Source: Hoeflea phototrophica DFL-43 | GTDB lineage: Bacteria > Pseudomonadota > Alphaproteobacteria > Rhizobiales > Rhizobiaceae | Direction of reading: 5' to 3' | Assembly: GCF_000154705.2 (NCBI RefSeq) | Contig: NZ_CM002917.1 | Span: 824,461-888,460, forward strand | Length of the DNA: 64,000 bases | Part shown: in pieces, positions 45,683-55,158 of the stretch | Layout: each line of letters begins with the position of its first letter | How positions within the stretch are numbered: position 1 is the first letter of the stretch | Program-made: the position numbers and the translations under genes | The notes under the pieces: model-generated | The model's database searches: none | Seen by the model: only the letters and a program-made list of their open reading frames with translations | Told to the model about the DNA's origin: nothing

Positions 45683-46345
45683 GTGTCCAAGCCCATCCTG
45701 ATCGCCCCGTCCATTCTGTCGGCCGACTTCTCCCGCCTTGGTGATGACATCGAAGGCGTCATGCGCGCCGGCGCCGACTGGATCCATCTCGATGTGATGG
45801 ACGGTCATTTCGTGCCCAACATCACCTTCGGCCCCGGCATCATCAAGGCCGTGCGGCCGCGCACCACGGCGGTCTTCGACTGCCATCTGATGATCGAGCC
45901 CTGCGATCCCTATCTCGAGGCCTTCGCCGACGCCGGCTGTGACATCATCACCGTCCACGCCGAAGCCACCAAGCATCTTGATCGCTCTCTGCAGGCGATC
46001 CGGGCCCTTGGCAAGAAGGCTGGTGTTTCGCTTAACCCGTCGACGCCCGAAAGCGTCATCGAATACGTGCTCGACCGGCTTGATCTGATCCTGCTGATGA
46101 CGGTCAACCCCGGTTTCGGCGGTCAGGCCTTCATTCCCTCGGTGGTCGACAAGGTGGCGCGGGTCAAGAAGATGATCGGCGACCGTCCGATCCACATCGA
46201 GATCGACGGCGGCGTCACCCCCGCGACCGCGCCGTTGGTCACCGATGCCGGTGCCGATGTGCTGGTCGCAGGCTCCGCCGTTTTCAAGGGAAATGGAGAA
46301 ACCGACTGGGCGAAGAACATCACCGCAATCCGCGAGGCTGTGTAA
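45683..46345 (+). CDS. rpe: Ribulose-phosphate 3-epimerase
   Basis: A 220-residue enzyme of the pentose phosphate/Calvin pathways read from GTG 45683, with GAGGAA upstream. Active-site and metal residues are His35 and Asp37 ([13 protein letters not shown]), His69 (DCHLMIEP) and Asp176 (EIDGGVTP). The phosphate loop VNPGFGGQ is complete. Length is normal. The longer frame to 45596 overlaps the divergent VOC promoter and is rejected. Confidence 0.95.
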   Translation: MSKPILIAPSILSADFSRLGDDIEGVMRAGADWIHLDVMDGHFVPNITFGPGIIKAVRPRTTAVFDCHLMIEPCDPYLEAFADAGCDIITVHAEATKHLDRSLQAIRALGKKAGVSLNPSTPESVIEYVLDRLDLILLMTVNPGFGGQAFIPSVVDKVARVKKMIGDRPIHIEIDGGVTPATAPLVTDAGADVLVAGSAVFKGNGETDWAKNITAIREAV

Positions 46346-46447
46346 TGCTACAGGCGGTCTGATGCCTCGCATGTTTTGGGACGTTATCATGTCGAGCTTC
46401 GGCAAGTTCAAGAGAACTGGTTGTCCTGGATCCTGACTTGCGCGCTC

Positions 46448-48169
46448 TTACCCGGCACGCCCCTTCAATATGTAGGTCCTCATTTTGCCACGGCCTTTGA
46501 TGTCGATCAGGCCGCGCTCTTCCAGGACAAACATGTCCTTGAGCTCGAGATAGGTCGATTCGGTCACCTGGATCATCCCGGTCTCGCCCGAGGACTCCAT
46601 GCGGCTGGCGATGTTGACTGTATCGCCCCAGAGATCATAAATGAACTTTTTCTTGCCGATAACGCCGGCAACCACCACTCCACTGTTGATACCCACCCTG
46701 ATCTGAAGCGGGACGCTATGCTGTTCTGAAAAAGTCTCTGTCGCCTTGATCATTCCGAGTGCCATATCCGCGATTGCCTGTGCGTGATCGGTCCGAGGCT
46801 CCGGCAGGCCCGCAGCGACCATGTAGGCGTCACCAATCGTCTTGATTTTCTCAAGCTGCAAATCCTGCGTCAGTTCATCGAACTGGGAAAAGATCGAATT
46901 GAGCATGGAGACGAGTTCCACGGGGTCCATCCGGGCTGAAAGGGGTGTGAATCCTGCGAGATCGGCAAACAAGACGCTGACGCCGGAGTGCGAGTCCGCG
47001 ATCGGTTCGCTGGTGGTCTTCAATTGCTCGGCGATGCGTGTCGGTAGGATATTGAGAAGAAGGCTTTCAGCCCTCTCGTGTTCCTCGACAACCTTTTGCC
47101 GACTAAGCTGCAACTGATTAAGCATCCAGTTGACCGTTGTTCCCAATCGGCCCAACTCGTCCTTACCATCGACATGCACTCGCATGGATGGATCGTCTTT
47201 CTGGCCTATGTCGGTAACTTGATCACCCAGCCGCGCAACGCGCCGCAGCACCAGCCGCTCGAGAAGAAGCAGGATGCAGAGCGTCAGGACGACCCCGATG
47301 GCAACTAGTGCCAGCAGAAGAACATTAAGACTGTCTTTGCCGCGCTGATAGATGTCACGTGGGATCAGGACAGACCACAGCAATATGGGGTTGCCGGTGA
47401 TGTCCGGCATCAGGATGTAACCCGCGAGTCGCTCGTCGTTGACCGGATGAATAAGATGCGGTGGCCGCAGCAGAGAAAGTCCGTCTGCAGTCATCTCCTG
47501 GATGGAGGGCTGGAAGCCGGCTTCGCTGACGTCTCCGGGGTCGGTGAGGGCAAGATTCTCGTAGTTGATATTCAACTGGGTCTTTAGGCTCAAATTGTTG
47601 ATTTCCTGGTCATCGAGCATCTTGCCAGCCAGCATGACGCCACGGGGAGGGCCGCTGTCGTTGCTGCGGAGAATGGGCGCCATGGCAATCATCAGCGTTG
47701 AGGACGCGATCGTGATGAGGCCGTATTCTGAAGGATGTTCCTCGAACAGGTCACCTTCGACATTCAAAGCCTCGGACAATCCGGCAAGGACAGGCGCGGC
47801 CATATCATCGGGGACGCCATGGGCAGATGCATGGACTGTCTGGCCAAGCGGATCAACAATGACGACAAATTCGATCCCCGGAACAGAGAATGTCGCTGAG
47901 GTGAAGTTGGATTCCACATAATCCGGGTCGCCTGTTTCGACAAAATCATAGGTGTCATCCCATGAGGAGAAGTCTTCGAGCGTGGCAAACCGGCGCATCA
48001 GATCTGCAACGAAGACTTTTTCTAGGCGCTGCAGATCCTGATTGGCTTTTTCGCGTTCAATTGTCTGATAGCCGGCCAGTGTAATTGATGAGGCAAAATA
48101 CAACAACGCAATGGCGGAGACCACAAATGTGGTAAGGATCAGGGCAAAAGTCTTTTGCCTCAGGTCCAT
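46448..48169 (-). CDS. Membrane-bound class III adenylate cyclase with CHASE4 and HAMP domains
   Basis: A 573-residue receptor. Transmembrane helix 1 is at about 8-30, and a periplasmic CHASE4 domain (with SSWDDTYDFV, 68-77) at about 35-275. Helix 2 is at about 283-304, HAMP at about 305-358, and the cyclase domain after 385. Metal ligands are Asp403 (LFADLAGFT) and Asp447 (TIGDAYM). The adenine-selecting pair Lys443 and Asp512 (YDLWGDTVN), with Asn519 and Arg523, indicates cAMP rather than cGMP. An extracytoplasmic small molecule is probably sensed; the ligand is unknown. It is a single gene with no paired regulator. Confidence 0.88.
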   Translation of the reverse strand: MDLRQKTFALILTTFVVSAIALLYFASSITLAGYQTIEREKANQDLQRLEKVFVADLMRRFATLEDFSSWDDTYDFVETGDPDYVESNFTSATFSVPGIEFVVIVDPLGQTVHASAHGVPDDMAAPVLAGLSEALNVEGDLFEEHPSEYGLITIASSTLMIAMAPILRSNDSGPPRGVMLAGKMLDDQEINNLSLKTQLNINYENLALTDPGDVSEAGFQPSIQEMTADGLSLLRPPHLIHPVNDERLAGYILMPDITGNPILLWSVLIPRDIYQRGKDSLNVLLLALVAIGVVLTLCILLLLERLVLRRVARLGDQVTDIGQKDDPSMRVHVDGKDELGRLGTTVNWMLNQLQLSRQKVVEEHERAESLLLNILPTRIAEQLKTTSEPIADSHSGVSVLFADLAGFTPLSARMDPVELVSMLNSIFSQFDELTQDLQLEKIKTIGDAYMVAAGLPEPRTDHAQAIADMALGMIKATETFSEQHSVPLQIRVGINSGVVVAGVIGKKKFIYDLWGDTVNIASRMESSGETGMIQVTESTYLELKDMFVLEERGLIDIKGRGKMRTYILKGRAG

Positions 48170-48344
48170 GCGGGCCCCGGAAGCGGCCGTTGCTCAATTG
48201 TTTCCAGTCGCAAATCCATGGCGGTTCCTAGCAAGTGGCTGGGATATCGATAAAGCCTTTACATAAGCGATCAGTAAGGCATCGCTCAGTTTTGCCGTCA
48301 ACCTGACTGCTCCTCAAACCGGTGAGCGAAGCCCATTCGCAGCC

Positions 48345-49355
48345 TTAGGCGATCCGTCCTGTCAGCCTCAGCCGGCTGACGCCGCCATCGGGGCACACAT
48401 TGAGCCGCACATGGGTCACCGGCCCGATATCGGCGATATGGGCGGAGAGGTCATGGATATGATCGGCCTTGAGTTTTTGTTGTCCGATCAGCTCCGGCCA
48501 GAACATCGAGGCGGTGATGATGGCGTCACCGGCGTCGGTGCCGAAATCGCTCATGTCGGCGGCCTGGATCGAGCAGCTGTCGGGGAAGTTGCCCTTGTAG
48601 AAGGCGGTGTCCACGATCGCGCCCGAAAGCCTGCCGCGTGCGCCAAGCGCGATCACGATCCACTCATTGCCGGGCACCCGGCGGCGGCTGGTTTCCCAGC
48701 CATCGCCCATGTTCACGCCGCGCCCGGGCGCGAGCAGGCGGTGATAGGCGCCGTAATGGGCGTCCGAGAACCCGATGATTCGGCCGCCATTGAGCGAAGA
48801 GGACAGTTCGATTTCGCCATTACCGACCCGCGCGGGATCGAGATAGGGCTGGCCGAAGACCCGAAGCCGCGCCACGCCGCCATCGGGATAGATGTGCAGC
48901 CGGACATGGGTGAAGACCTCGCCGGATATGGAGGCGAAATAGTGGTGTGCGCTCGGCCCCAGCGGCGACGTGCCCAGCACCTCGGTCCAGACAGTTGCGT
49001 CGTCGGGGTCTCCCTGAACATTGCAGGCTTCGATGCGGGCCGCCGGCGGGTAGTTGCCGGTGAAATGCGAGGTGTCGACGTCGAAACCATCGATCCGGCC
49101 GGCAGTTGCAAGCCGCACCACCGCATGATCGTGGCCAAGCACGCGTTTGCGCCGGCTTTCCCAGCCATCCATCCACTTACCGTTGTCATCATACTTGTCT
49201 TCGATGAACACCGCCGGCGCGTCTGAAAGCATGCGCTCGACCGGCGCAAAAAACTCGTCCGTGACGGAAATGCCCTTGGCGCCGAGGCCGCCCGAGGCGA
49301 GATTGACGCTGTTGACGGCAAAGGCGGGAAGCGCCGACGAAACGTGGTCACTCAT
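48345..49355 (-). CDS. alc: Allantoicase
   Basis: A 336-residue enzyme hydrolysing allantoate to ureidoglycolate and urea in purine degradation. ATG 49355 is chosen because AGGAG lies 9 bp upstream; ATG 49361 is only 3 bp away from it. Two homologous jelly-roll halves are visible through repeated motifs: DGWESRRKRV / DGWETSRRRV and THVRLHIYPDGGVARLRV / THVRLNVCPDGGVSRLRL. No other purine catabolism gene is in the window. Confidence 0.93.
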   Translation of the reverse strand: MSDHVSSALPAFAVNSVNLASGGLGAKGISVTDEFFAPVERMLSDAPAVFIEDKYDDNGKWMDGWESRRKRVLGHDHAVVRLATAGRIDGFDVDTSHFTGNYPPAARIEACNVQGDPDDATVWTEVLGTSPLGPSAHHYFASISGEVFTHVRLHIYPDGGVARLRVFGQPYLDPARVGNGEIELSSSLNGGRIIGFSDAHYGAYHRLLAPGRGVNMGDGWETSRRRVPGNEWIVIALGARGRLSGAIVDTAFYKGNFPDSCSIQAADMSDFGTDAGDAIITASMFWPELIGQQKLKADHIHDLSAHIADIGPVTHVRLNVCPDGGVSRLRLTGRIA

Positions 49356-49436
49356 ATTCATGCTCCTGGATATCTGGGTCGGGCCCGGTTCGGCCATCTC
49401 TTGACACCAGCTTATCTCAACAAATCAGGTTGAGTT

Positions 49437-50372
49437 TCAAATTTTTCCTGAAGATGTTGAAGCCGCCGTCCGTTCTATCTCCGCGCGTGAGCCGCGAATG
49501 ACATGGTCGATGAACAGCTTGATCTTGGGATCCTGCAACCGCTTGTGCGGATACAGACAGGAAAAGGGCTGCGGCACCGGCGGTGTTGCCGTGGCCACCT
49601 CGACCAGCGTTCCCGCATCGAGATGCGGCGCCACATCGAAGCGGGTCTTGTTGACAATCCCACAGCCCGCCAGCGCCCAGGCGGTCAGCACATCGCCGTC
49701 ATCGCTTTCCAGCGAGCCCTGGGGATGGAATGCCCGGATGTCGCCTTCGACAACAAGGTTCCAGAAGAACTCGGTGGCGCCGGGATAGCGCAAAAGCAGG
49801 CATTTGTGCTTGTTCGTGATGATCGCCTCACCGTTCTGTGGCATTCCGTGGGCTTTGATGTAATCGGGCGAGGCAACAAGCACGCGCTCGAATTCGTGGA
49901 TTGCGCGAACCCGGAAATCGGAATCAGGCAGTGCTCCGAGCACGAAGGCCGCGTCGAGCCCTTCCTGGGCGATGTCGACCTTGCGGTCCGACAGCCTCAG
50001 CCGCACATTGATGTCAGGATATTCCGCCTTGAAGGCGGGGATCAACGGCGCCACCAGTTTCTTGCCGAGTGCCAACGGGGCCGAGATGAAAAGCGTACCT
50101 TTCGGCTGCGCGGTGATTTCGGCAATCCCGCCTTCGACCTCCCGGATGGTGTCGAGGATCTTGATCGCACCCTTGTAGAACAATTCGCCATGGGCGGTGG
50201 CGCGCAGGCTGCGGGTTGTCCGGTTGAACAGCCGCACACCGAGGCTCTTTTCCAGATCCGAGATCCGGCTCGACGACACCGCCGCTGACACCCTGAGATC
50301 CCGTGCCGCCGCCGACATGCTGCCCAGTTCATAAACCCGGACAAATGTCTTGAGCATGTCCACATAGGCCAT
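49437..50372 (-). CDS. LysR-family transcriptional regulator
   Basis: A 311-residue LysR protein. The N-terminal winged helix-turn-helix is MLKTFVRVYELGSMSAAARDLRVSAAVSSSRISDLEKSL, with GVRLFNRTTRSL after it. A ligand-binding domain follows from about 90. The ATG is preceded by AGGGGAAA. The C-terminal NPHKRLQDPKIKLFIDH block (read here as YPHKRLQDP) is seen in the subgroup near catabolic genes. It lies immediately downstream of the convergent-sense neighbour alc on the same strand, so control of alc is possible but not proved. Confidence 0.85.
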   Translation of the reverse strand: MAYVDMLKTFVRVYELGSMSAAARDLRVSAAVSSSRISDLEKSLGVRLFNRTTRSLRATAHGELFYKGAIKILDTIREVEGGIAEITAQPKGTLFISAPLALGKKLVAPLIPAFKAEYPDINVRLRLSDRKVDIAQEGLDAAFVLGALPDSDFRVRAIHEFERVLVASPDYIKAHGMPQNGEAIITNKHKCLLLRYPGATEFFWNLVVEGDIRAFHPQGSLESDDGDVLTAWALAGCGIVNKTRFDVAPHLDAGTLVEVATATPPVPQPFSCLYPHKRLQDPKIKLFIDHVIRGSRAEIERTAASTSSGKI

Positions 50373-50519
50373 GATTGTTTCCCCTGAACCCCTGGCAATT
50401 CTTAACCGCTCGAAAATGCCGATTGTCGGAAAAATTCAGAAAGCCGGATTGATTGTCTTGAATGTCATGGTAATCCGGCTTTTGACCTTGCGCAATCGCG
50501 GGTCTTGGCCGGAGCGGTG

Positions 50520-51005
50520 TCAACCTTGGCGCTTCAGCCGCACGATGGCGACATCGAGTGCCGAGAGAAACCGCGAGCGGTCGGCCTTGGCAAACGGCGC
50601 AGGCCCGCCCACCTGCGCGCCGCCGGCCCTCAGATCAGCCATGATCGAGCGCGTCGCCACCGCCATGCCGATGGAATCATGGGTGAAAGGCTTGCCATTG
50701 GGCCCCAGCACCGCCGACGCATCGGCTTTCAGGCAGCGTTCGGCCAGCAGAATGTCGGCGGTTACGACCACCGAGCGCGGCGTCACATGTTCCACGATGC
50801 GGTCGTCAGCCGCATCGAAATTGCCCGGCACGATCTCCCGCTCGACCAGCGGATCGGCCTCGATCCGGAAGAAACTGTTGGAGACGAAGGTCACCTTGAC
50901 GCCGTGCCGCAGCGCCACGCGGACACACTCCTCGCGCACCGGGCAGGCATCGGCGTCCACAAGCAGGCGGACGGGCAGGGTTGTTTCAGTGTCAGTCTGG
51001 TCCAT
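50520..51005 (-). CDS. YaiI/YqxD-family (DUF188) protein
   Basis: A 161-residue protein with the family-defining LVDADACPVREE near the N-terminus. FVSNSFFRI, VVTADILLAERCLKADA and FTHDSIGMAVATR complete the family pattern. The group has a PIN-like nuclease fold, but no activity has been proven. It lies 66 bp after ocd on the same strand and may be co-transcribed with the arginine genes. Confidence 0.9.
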   Translation of the reverse strand: MDQTDTETTLPVRLLVDADACPVREECVRVALRHGVKVTFVSNSFFRIEADPLVEREIVPGNFDAADDRIVEHVTPRSVVVTADILLAERCLKADASAVLGPNGKPFTHDSIGMAVATRSIMADLRAGGAQVGGPAPFAKADRSRFLSALDVAIVRLKRQG

Positions 51006-51071
51006 GCGGCTGCTTTACCCCGTGATGGCGCTGCCGCCAAGATGTCGCTTCAGCTCCCTGGGCCTTTCCAG

Positions 51072-52127
51072 CTACGGGGCTTCCACGCCCGCACGGGTCA
51101 GCATGCCGAACAGGTCACGCGGATCGTCAGGATCGGCGATCATGTCGAGATGCTGGTAATGCCCGGTTTCGAGCGCTCGCGTGTAGACATATTTGAGCGC
51201 CGAGAAATCCTCGATCGCAAAGCCGACGCCGTCAAAAAGGGTGATCTGCGAGGCCGATCGGCGGCCTTCAACCTCACCGGTGATCACCTTCCAGAGTTCA
51301 GTGACCGGATAATCCTCAGGCAATTGCTGGATCTCGCCTTCGATCCGGGTTTGCGGCGGATACTCGACAAAGATATCCGACCGCAAAAGGATGTCGCGGT
51401 GAAGCTCGGTCTTGCCCGGGCAATCGCCGCCAATCGCGTTGATGTGGATCCCGTCGCCGATCATGTTGTCGGTCAGAATGGTGGCGTATTGCTTGTCAGC
51501 TGTGCAGGTGGTGACAATTTGCGCGCCTTCCATCGCCTCCTGCGATGAGCCGCAAGGCGTGACCCTCAGCCCGCTTTGCGCCAGGTTTGCCGCGCATTTG
51601 CGGGTTGCTGCACTGTCGATGTCATAGAGCCGCACTTCCTCGATGCCGACCACGGCCTTGAATGCCAGGGCCTGGAACTCCGACTGCGCGCCATTGCCGA
51701 TCAGAGCCATGACTTTCGCATCCCGGGGTGCGAGATGCCGCGCGGTCATGGCCGATGTTGCAGCCGTCCTGAGCGCGGTCAGCACGGTCATCTCCGACAA
51801 CAGCACCGGATAACCAGATGAGACCTGTGCCAGAAGACCAAAGGCGGTGACCGTCTGCAGGCCCTGTTTGGTGTTGGTCGGGTGGCCGTTGACATATTTG
51901 AACCCGTAGAGCTCGCCATCCGATGTCGGCATCAATTCGATCACGCCCAGATCGGAATGGCTGCCGATCCGCGGGGTCTTGTCGAACAGCGGCCAACGGG
52001 TGAAATCGTGCTCGATTGCGTCGGCAAGCTCCCGCAGCACGGTTTCAATGCCGATGGAGTGGACAAGCCGCATCATGTTCTCAACGCTGATGAAGGGCAC
52101 ATAGGCCAGGTGCGAAGGAGGTGCCAT
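51072..52127 (-). CDS. ocd: Ornithine cyclodeaminase
   Basis: A 351-residue member of the OCD/mu-crystallin family, which converts L-ornithine to L-proline and ammonia with NAD+. The Rossmann motif is ALIGNGAQSEFQALAF. The substrate segment KYVNGHPTNTKQGLQT is typical of true ornithine cyclodeaminases. GGAGAC precedes the ATG. The gene is 40 bp downstream of the arginase gene, so the pair forms an arginine-ornithine-proline route, and the Lrp-type gene upstream probably controls both. Confidence 0.92.
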   Translation of the reverse strand: MAPPSHLAYVPFISVENMMRLVHSIGIETVLRELADAIEHDFTRWPLFDKTPRIGSHSDLGVIELMPTSDGELYGFKYVNGHPTNTKQGLQTVTAFGLLAQVSSGYPVLLSEMTVLTALRTAATSAMTARHLAPRDAKVMALIGNGAQSEFQALAFKAVVGIEEVRLYDIDSAATRKCAANLAQSGLRVTPCGSSQEAMEGAQIVTTCTADKQYATILTDNMIGDGIHINAIGGDCPGKTELHRDILLRSDIFVEYPPQTRIEGEIQQLPEDYPVTELWKVITGEVEGRRSASQITLFDGVGFAIEDFSALKYVYTRALETGHYQHLDMIADPDDPRDLFGMLTRAGVEAP

Positions 52128-52167
52128 TGTCTGTCTCCAGTGGTTGGAAGGGGGATGGTCGCTGACC

Positions 52168-53091
52168 TCAGAGGCTTCTGTTGACGCGGTCGAAGACGGT
52201 CCGGCCCATCAGGCTGGCGGTGAGATCGACCATCAGCCGGGCTGTGCGGCCGCGCTCGTCGAGGAACGGATTGAGCTCGACCAGGTCGAGCGAACTGACG
52301 AGGCCCGATTCGTGCAGCATCTCCATGACCAGATGCGCCTCGCGGAAGGTGGCGCCGCCGGGCACCGTGGTGCCGACGGCCGGTGCGATCGACGGATCGA
52401 GAAAATCGACATCGAGCGAGACATGCAACAGCCCGTCGGCCGCCCGCACCTGGTCGAGGAAGGCGCTCAGCGGCGCGACGAAACCGCGTTCATCGAGTTC
52501 GCGCATGTCGACGGGCGTGATGCCGTGGCCGCGCAGCGCTGTGCGTTCGTCGGGGTCGACCGAGCGGATCCCGAACAGGCAGATGCGATCGGCCGGCACC
52601 GGACCCGGGAACGGCGGGAAGGCCTCGAAGTCTCCGAGCCCAGCCAGATAGGCAACCGGCGTGCCGTGCAGATTGCCCGAGCGGGTGGTCATCGGCGTGT
52701 GAAAATCGCTGTGGGCGTCGAGCCAAAGCACGAACAGTGGCCGTCCCTGCTTTTGGGCGTGGGCGGCAACACCGGCCACCGTGCCAAGCGAAAGGCTGTG
52801 ATCGCCTCCGAGGAACACCGGAAAACCCTCCGCCATGGCCGCCTCGGCTGCCGAGGTTAGCGCCTGCGTCCAGGCGATGGTCTCTGCCAGGTGATGCACC
52901 GCCGCATTGGCGCAGTTCTCTGGCGCAAGCGGTCGCGGTGCGAGATCGCCGCGGTCCTCGACGCTGCAGCCGAGTTCGGCAAGTGTTCCGGCAAGGCCCG
53001 CCACCCGGTAGGAGGCCGGTCCCATCAGGCAGCCGGGATTGGATTGACCGCTGTCGACGGGCGCGCCGACCAAAATGCAATGCTGGTTCAT
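52168..53091 (-). CDS. rocF: Arginase
   Basis: A 307-residue Mn2+ enzyme that hydrolyses L-arginine to ornithine and urea. Metal-binding motifs are [17 protein letters not shown] and [10 protein letters not shown], and the end shows [12 protein letters not shown] 53091 follows GAGGATCCCCG; a longer frame to 53208 lies in the divergent regulatory region and is rejected. It is the first gene of a set with ocd and is divergent from the Lrp-type regulator. This organisation is known in Agrobacterium (arcA-arcB-arcR). Confidence 0.94.
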   Translation of the reverse strand: MNQHCILVGAPVDSGQSNPGCLMGPASYRVAGLAGTLAELGCSVEDRGDLAPRPLAPENCANAAVHHLAETIAWTQALTSAAEAAMAEGFPVFLGGDHSLSLGTVAGVAAHAQKQGRPLFVLWLDAHSDFHTPMTTRSGNLHGTPVAYLAGLGDFEAFPPFPGPVPADRICLFGIRSVDPDERTALRGHGITPVDMRELDERGFVAPLSAFLDQVRAADGLLHVSLDVDFLDPSIAPAVGTTVPGGATFREAHLVMEMLHESGLVSSLDLVELNPFLDERGRTARLMVDLTASLMGRTVFDRVNRSL

Positions 53092-53190
53092 CGGGGATCC
53101 TCTGTTCGGACGATCCGTCGCAGAGGCTGCTGGCGGTTGAAATGGGAAGTTTGCCCGTTCCGGGCAGCAAAACCGCGCTTGTGTCAGCCA

Positions 53191-53211
53191 GCTTTGCCAA
53201 TTTGGCAAAGC
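53191..53211. promoter_or_regulatory. 21-bp perfect palindrome in the arginase/Lrp divergent region
   Basis: GCTTTGCCAA-T-TTGGCAAAGC (10-1-10, no mismatch) lies 100 bp upstream of rocF and 120 bp upstream of the Lrp gene. It is a strong candidate for an operator bound by the divergent regulator; no binding data are available. Confidence 0.6.
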
Positions 53212-53249
53212 CGGGCGGCGAGGAACAGGCGTGCAAGCCGTGAAAAGAG

Positions 53250-53266
53250 AAAGAGCTTAGCTCTTT
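53250..53266. promoter_or_regulatory. 17-bp palindrome upstream of the Lrp-type gene
   Basis: AAAGAGC-TTA-GCTCTTT is a perfect 7-3-7 inverted repeat, 65 bp before the Lrp start and 39 bp from the larger palindrome. With that one it may form a paired operator array. Confidence 0.5.
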
Positions 53267-53330
53267 GCGAAGCCGGAATGATGAATTATGATCAAAGCGA
53301 AAAGCGGTATGACCAGATCGGTAGCACAAT

Positions 53331-53774
53331 ATGTCAACATTGGACGATATCGACATTCGCCTGATCGCGGCCTTGAGGCGCGACGGGCGGGCGTCGATTT
53401 CCGATCTGGCGGCCAAGCTGAAGCTGGCCCGCGCCACTGTGCGCAGCCGCATCGAGCGGTTGATGGCCAGCGGCGAGATCGCCGGCTTCACGGCTCTCAC
53501 CCGCGCCGACGTGACGGCGGCGCCGGTGAGGGGACTGACCATGATCGGCATCGAGGGCAGGGGAACGGAACGGATCGTCGCCCATCTGCAGGGCATGCCG
53601 GCGGTTCAGGCGGTCCATTCGACCAATGGCCGCTGGGACCTGATTATCGAACTGGCGACCGACACGCTGCAGGAACTCGACGACACACTGGTCCGCATCC
53701 GCCGCTTCGAGGGCATCACCACAAGCGAGACCAACCTGTTGCTGTCTTCCCGCCGGGCGTCGACCCGGCGCTGA
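53331..53774 (+). CDS. Lrp/AsnC-family regulator, probable activator of arginine catabolism
   Basis: A 147-residue protein. The N-terminal helix-turn-helix is LDDIDIRLIAALRRDGRASISDLAAKLKLARATVRSRIERL. The C-terminal RAM domain has the ligand-contact segment VHSTNGRWDLIIEL. Divergence from rocF-ocd and the palindromes between them point to arginine or ornithine response, as reported for Agrobacterium ArcR. Confidence 0.88.
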   Translation: MSTLDDIDIRLIAALRRDGRASISDLAAKLKLARATVRSRIERLMASGEIAGFTALTRADVTAAPVRGLTMIGIEGRGTERIVAHLQGMPAVQAVHSTNGRWDLIIELATDTLQELDDTLVRIRRFEGITTSETNLLLSSRRASTRR

Positions 53775-53859
53775 TCCGCTCATCCAGGCAAGGTCGTCTC
53801 GCCCGAGGATGGCGGCGGCGCCACCCTGTAGGTGAAGCGCCGCTTTGAAGGTGGAAATC

Positions 53860-54636
53860 TCAGAAGCCGATGTCAAACCGGCGCAGGAGGCCGAACTGGA
53901 CGGAATACTGGTCCTTCGATCCCTGCGCGGTGATCGGGGAGTCGGCCGCGTCGCCGACCAGGCGGTCCCAGCTTGCGCCGGCCTCGACGGCCCAGGCCTC
54001 GTTGACCTGGTAGCGAACGCCGGCCTCCAGGCCCGCGCTGATCAGGCCGCCGCTGGCGGTTGTTGCCGGAAAGCTGCCGGAGGCTTCAGCCGCGGTGACG
54101 CCGAAATAGGTGTTGGCGAAGGTGCTGTCGGCGAAGTCGAGACGCGGGCCACCATGAAAGGTCCACTTGTCATCGGGCTTGTAGATGTAGTCGGCACCGA
54201 GTTCTCCGCGAATGCCCTCGTGCCCGCCAAAACCGCGGCGCAGCGCGCCCATGACGCGGAACTGCCCGACCTGGTACTTTGCCGCCAGACCGAACTCGAA
54301 TGCTGTGTCGATGGTGTTCAGGCCGACCAGTTCAGGGGAGTCTTTAGTCGAGCGCTCGCCGACGACAGCGAAGGAGGGGCTCAGCGAAAATCCTTCGTCA
54401 GAACCGCCGCCAATGACAAAGCCATTGGGCAGTTCCAGCCGCTTGAGCCGGATCAGCGGCACCGGTGACAATATGTAATCGCTGGATCCGAAATAGCTTG
54501 GCGTTACCTTGCCGGCGGCTCCCAGCTCAAAGGTGATTCCCGGCCCGCTCGCATCCTGCGCCTGTGCAGCGGGAATTAAAGCGAAACCCGCAGACGCCAG
54601 AAGGCTTGTCGCGGCGAGGCTGAAACGTTGAATCAT
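53860..54636 (-). CDS. MipA/OmpV-family outer-membrane protein
   Basis: A 258-residue protein with a signal peptide (1-26, ending AAQAQ). Alternating beta-strand pattern of a barrel follows, starting GITFELGAAGKVTPSYFGSSDY and ending with the aromatic-terminated QFGLLRRFDIGF typical of outer-membrane barrels. MipA/OmpV proteins scaffold peptidoglycan enzymes or act as porins or adhesins; no specific role can be assigned. It is a single gene. Confidence 0.85.
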   Translation of the reverse strand: MIQRFSLAATSLLASAGFALIPAAQAQDASGPGITFELGAAGKVTPSYFGSSDYILSPVPLIRLKRLELPNGFVIGGGSDEGFSLSPSFAVVGERSTKDSPELVGLNTIDTAFEFGLAAKYQVGQFRVMGALRRGFGGHEGIRGELGADYIYKPDDKWTFHGGPRLDFADSTFANTYFGVTAAEASGSFPATTASGGLISAGLEAGVRYQVNEAWAVEAGASWDRLVGDAADSPITAQGSKDQYSVQFGLLRRFDIGF

Positions 54637-54744
54637 AGCGGAATCCCGGTAGGCGATAAGTTGTGTGGGCCTCTCACATCATGAAACCAGAAGGTTAACA
54701 AGCCGCCACCCGTGTTTCAATCGCCGGGGATCTTTGCCGCTGCC

Positions 54745-54954
54745 TTATTTCGGGCCCCGGGACAGGCTGTTTCCCTGGATTTCAAGGCGGACATGATCGC
54801 GCGCCGACTTGACGTTTTCCAGGACCTTGCCGCTGGCGGCGCCACGCTTGGTCGCCAGGAAATCCTGCATCCGCACATCGAGTTCCTGCAGGCGGCTGTG
54901 GCGCTTCTGCGGGATGGCGGAAGCGGAGATCATGGCAAATGGGTTGAAGAACAT
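54745..54954 (-). CDS. Small hypothetical protein (69 residues)
   Basis: Starts at ATG 54954, with GAAGGA 7 bp upstream; the frame continues upstream without a signal. The sequence MFFNPFAMISASAIPQKRH is followed by a basic helical region (RLQELDVRMQDFLATKRGAASGKVLENVK). No family is recognised. It is a plausible small cytosolic protein, but the evidence is only the ribosome binding site and sensible codon use. Confidence 0.5.
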   Translation of the reverse strand: MFFNPFAMISASAIPQKRHSRLQELDVRMQDFLATKRGAASGKVLENVKSARDHVRLEIQGNSLSRGPK

Positions 54955-55082
54955 CGGGTTTTCCTTCGGCGCAGGTGTGAACAACGAACCCTTTTCAAGC
55001 CATGACCCGCCGGCGGCAGCGGGACATGAGGCCGGGTGGTGAGGTGTGCGTCTGGATCTGATGACGAGACGCGAAACATTTG

Positions 55083-55146
55083 GGAACCGGGCGTGTGGCG
55101 GCTTCGCCGGGGCCGGGTGTGGCTTCACCACCCCACGCCCGGTTCC
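55083..55146. repeat. 64-bp inverted repeat able to fold as a three-way junction
   Basis: Arms 55083-55098 (GGAACCGGGCGTGTGG) and 55131-55146 are complementary at 15 of 16 positions. Between them are two further hairpins, CGGC-TTC-GCCG (55099-55109) and GGTG-TGGCTT-CACC (55116-55129). It lies between the DUF465-like gene and the 69-residue gene, in the terminator or leader position. It may be a terminator, a REP-type repeat or a structured small RNA. Confidence 0.65.
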
Positions 55147-55158
55147 TCTGGCCCCTGC

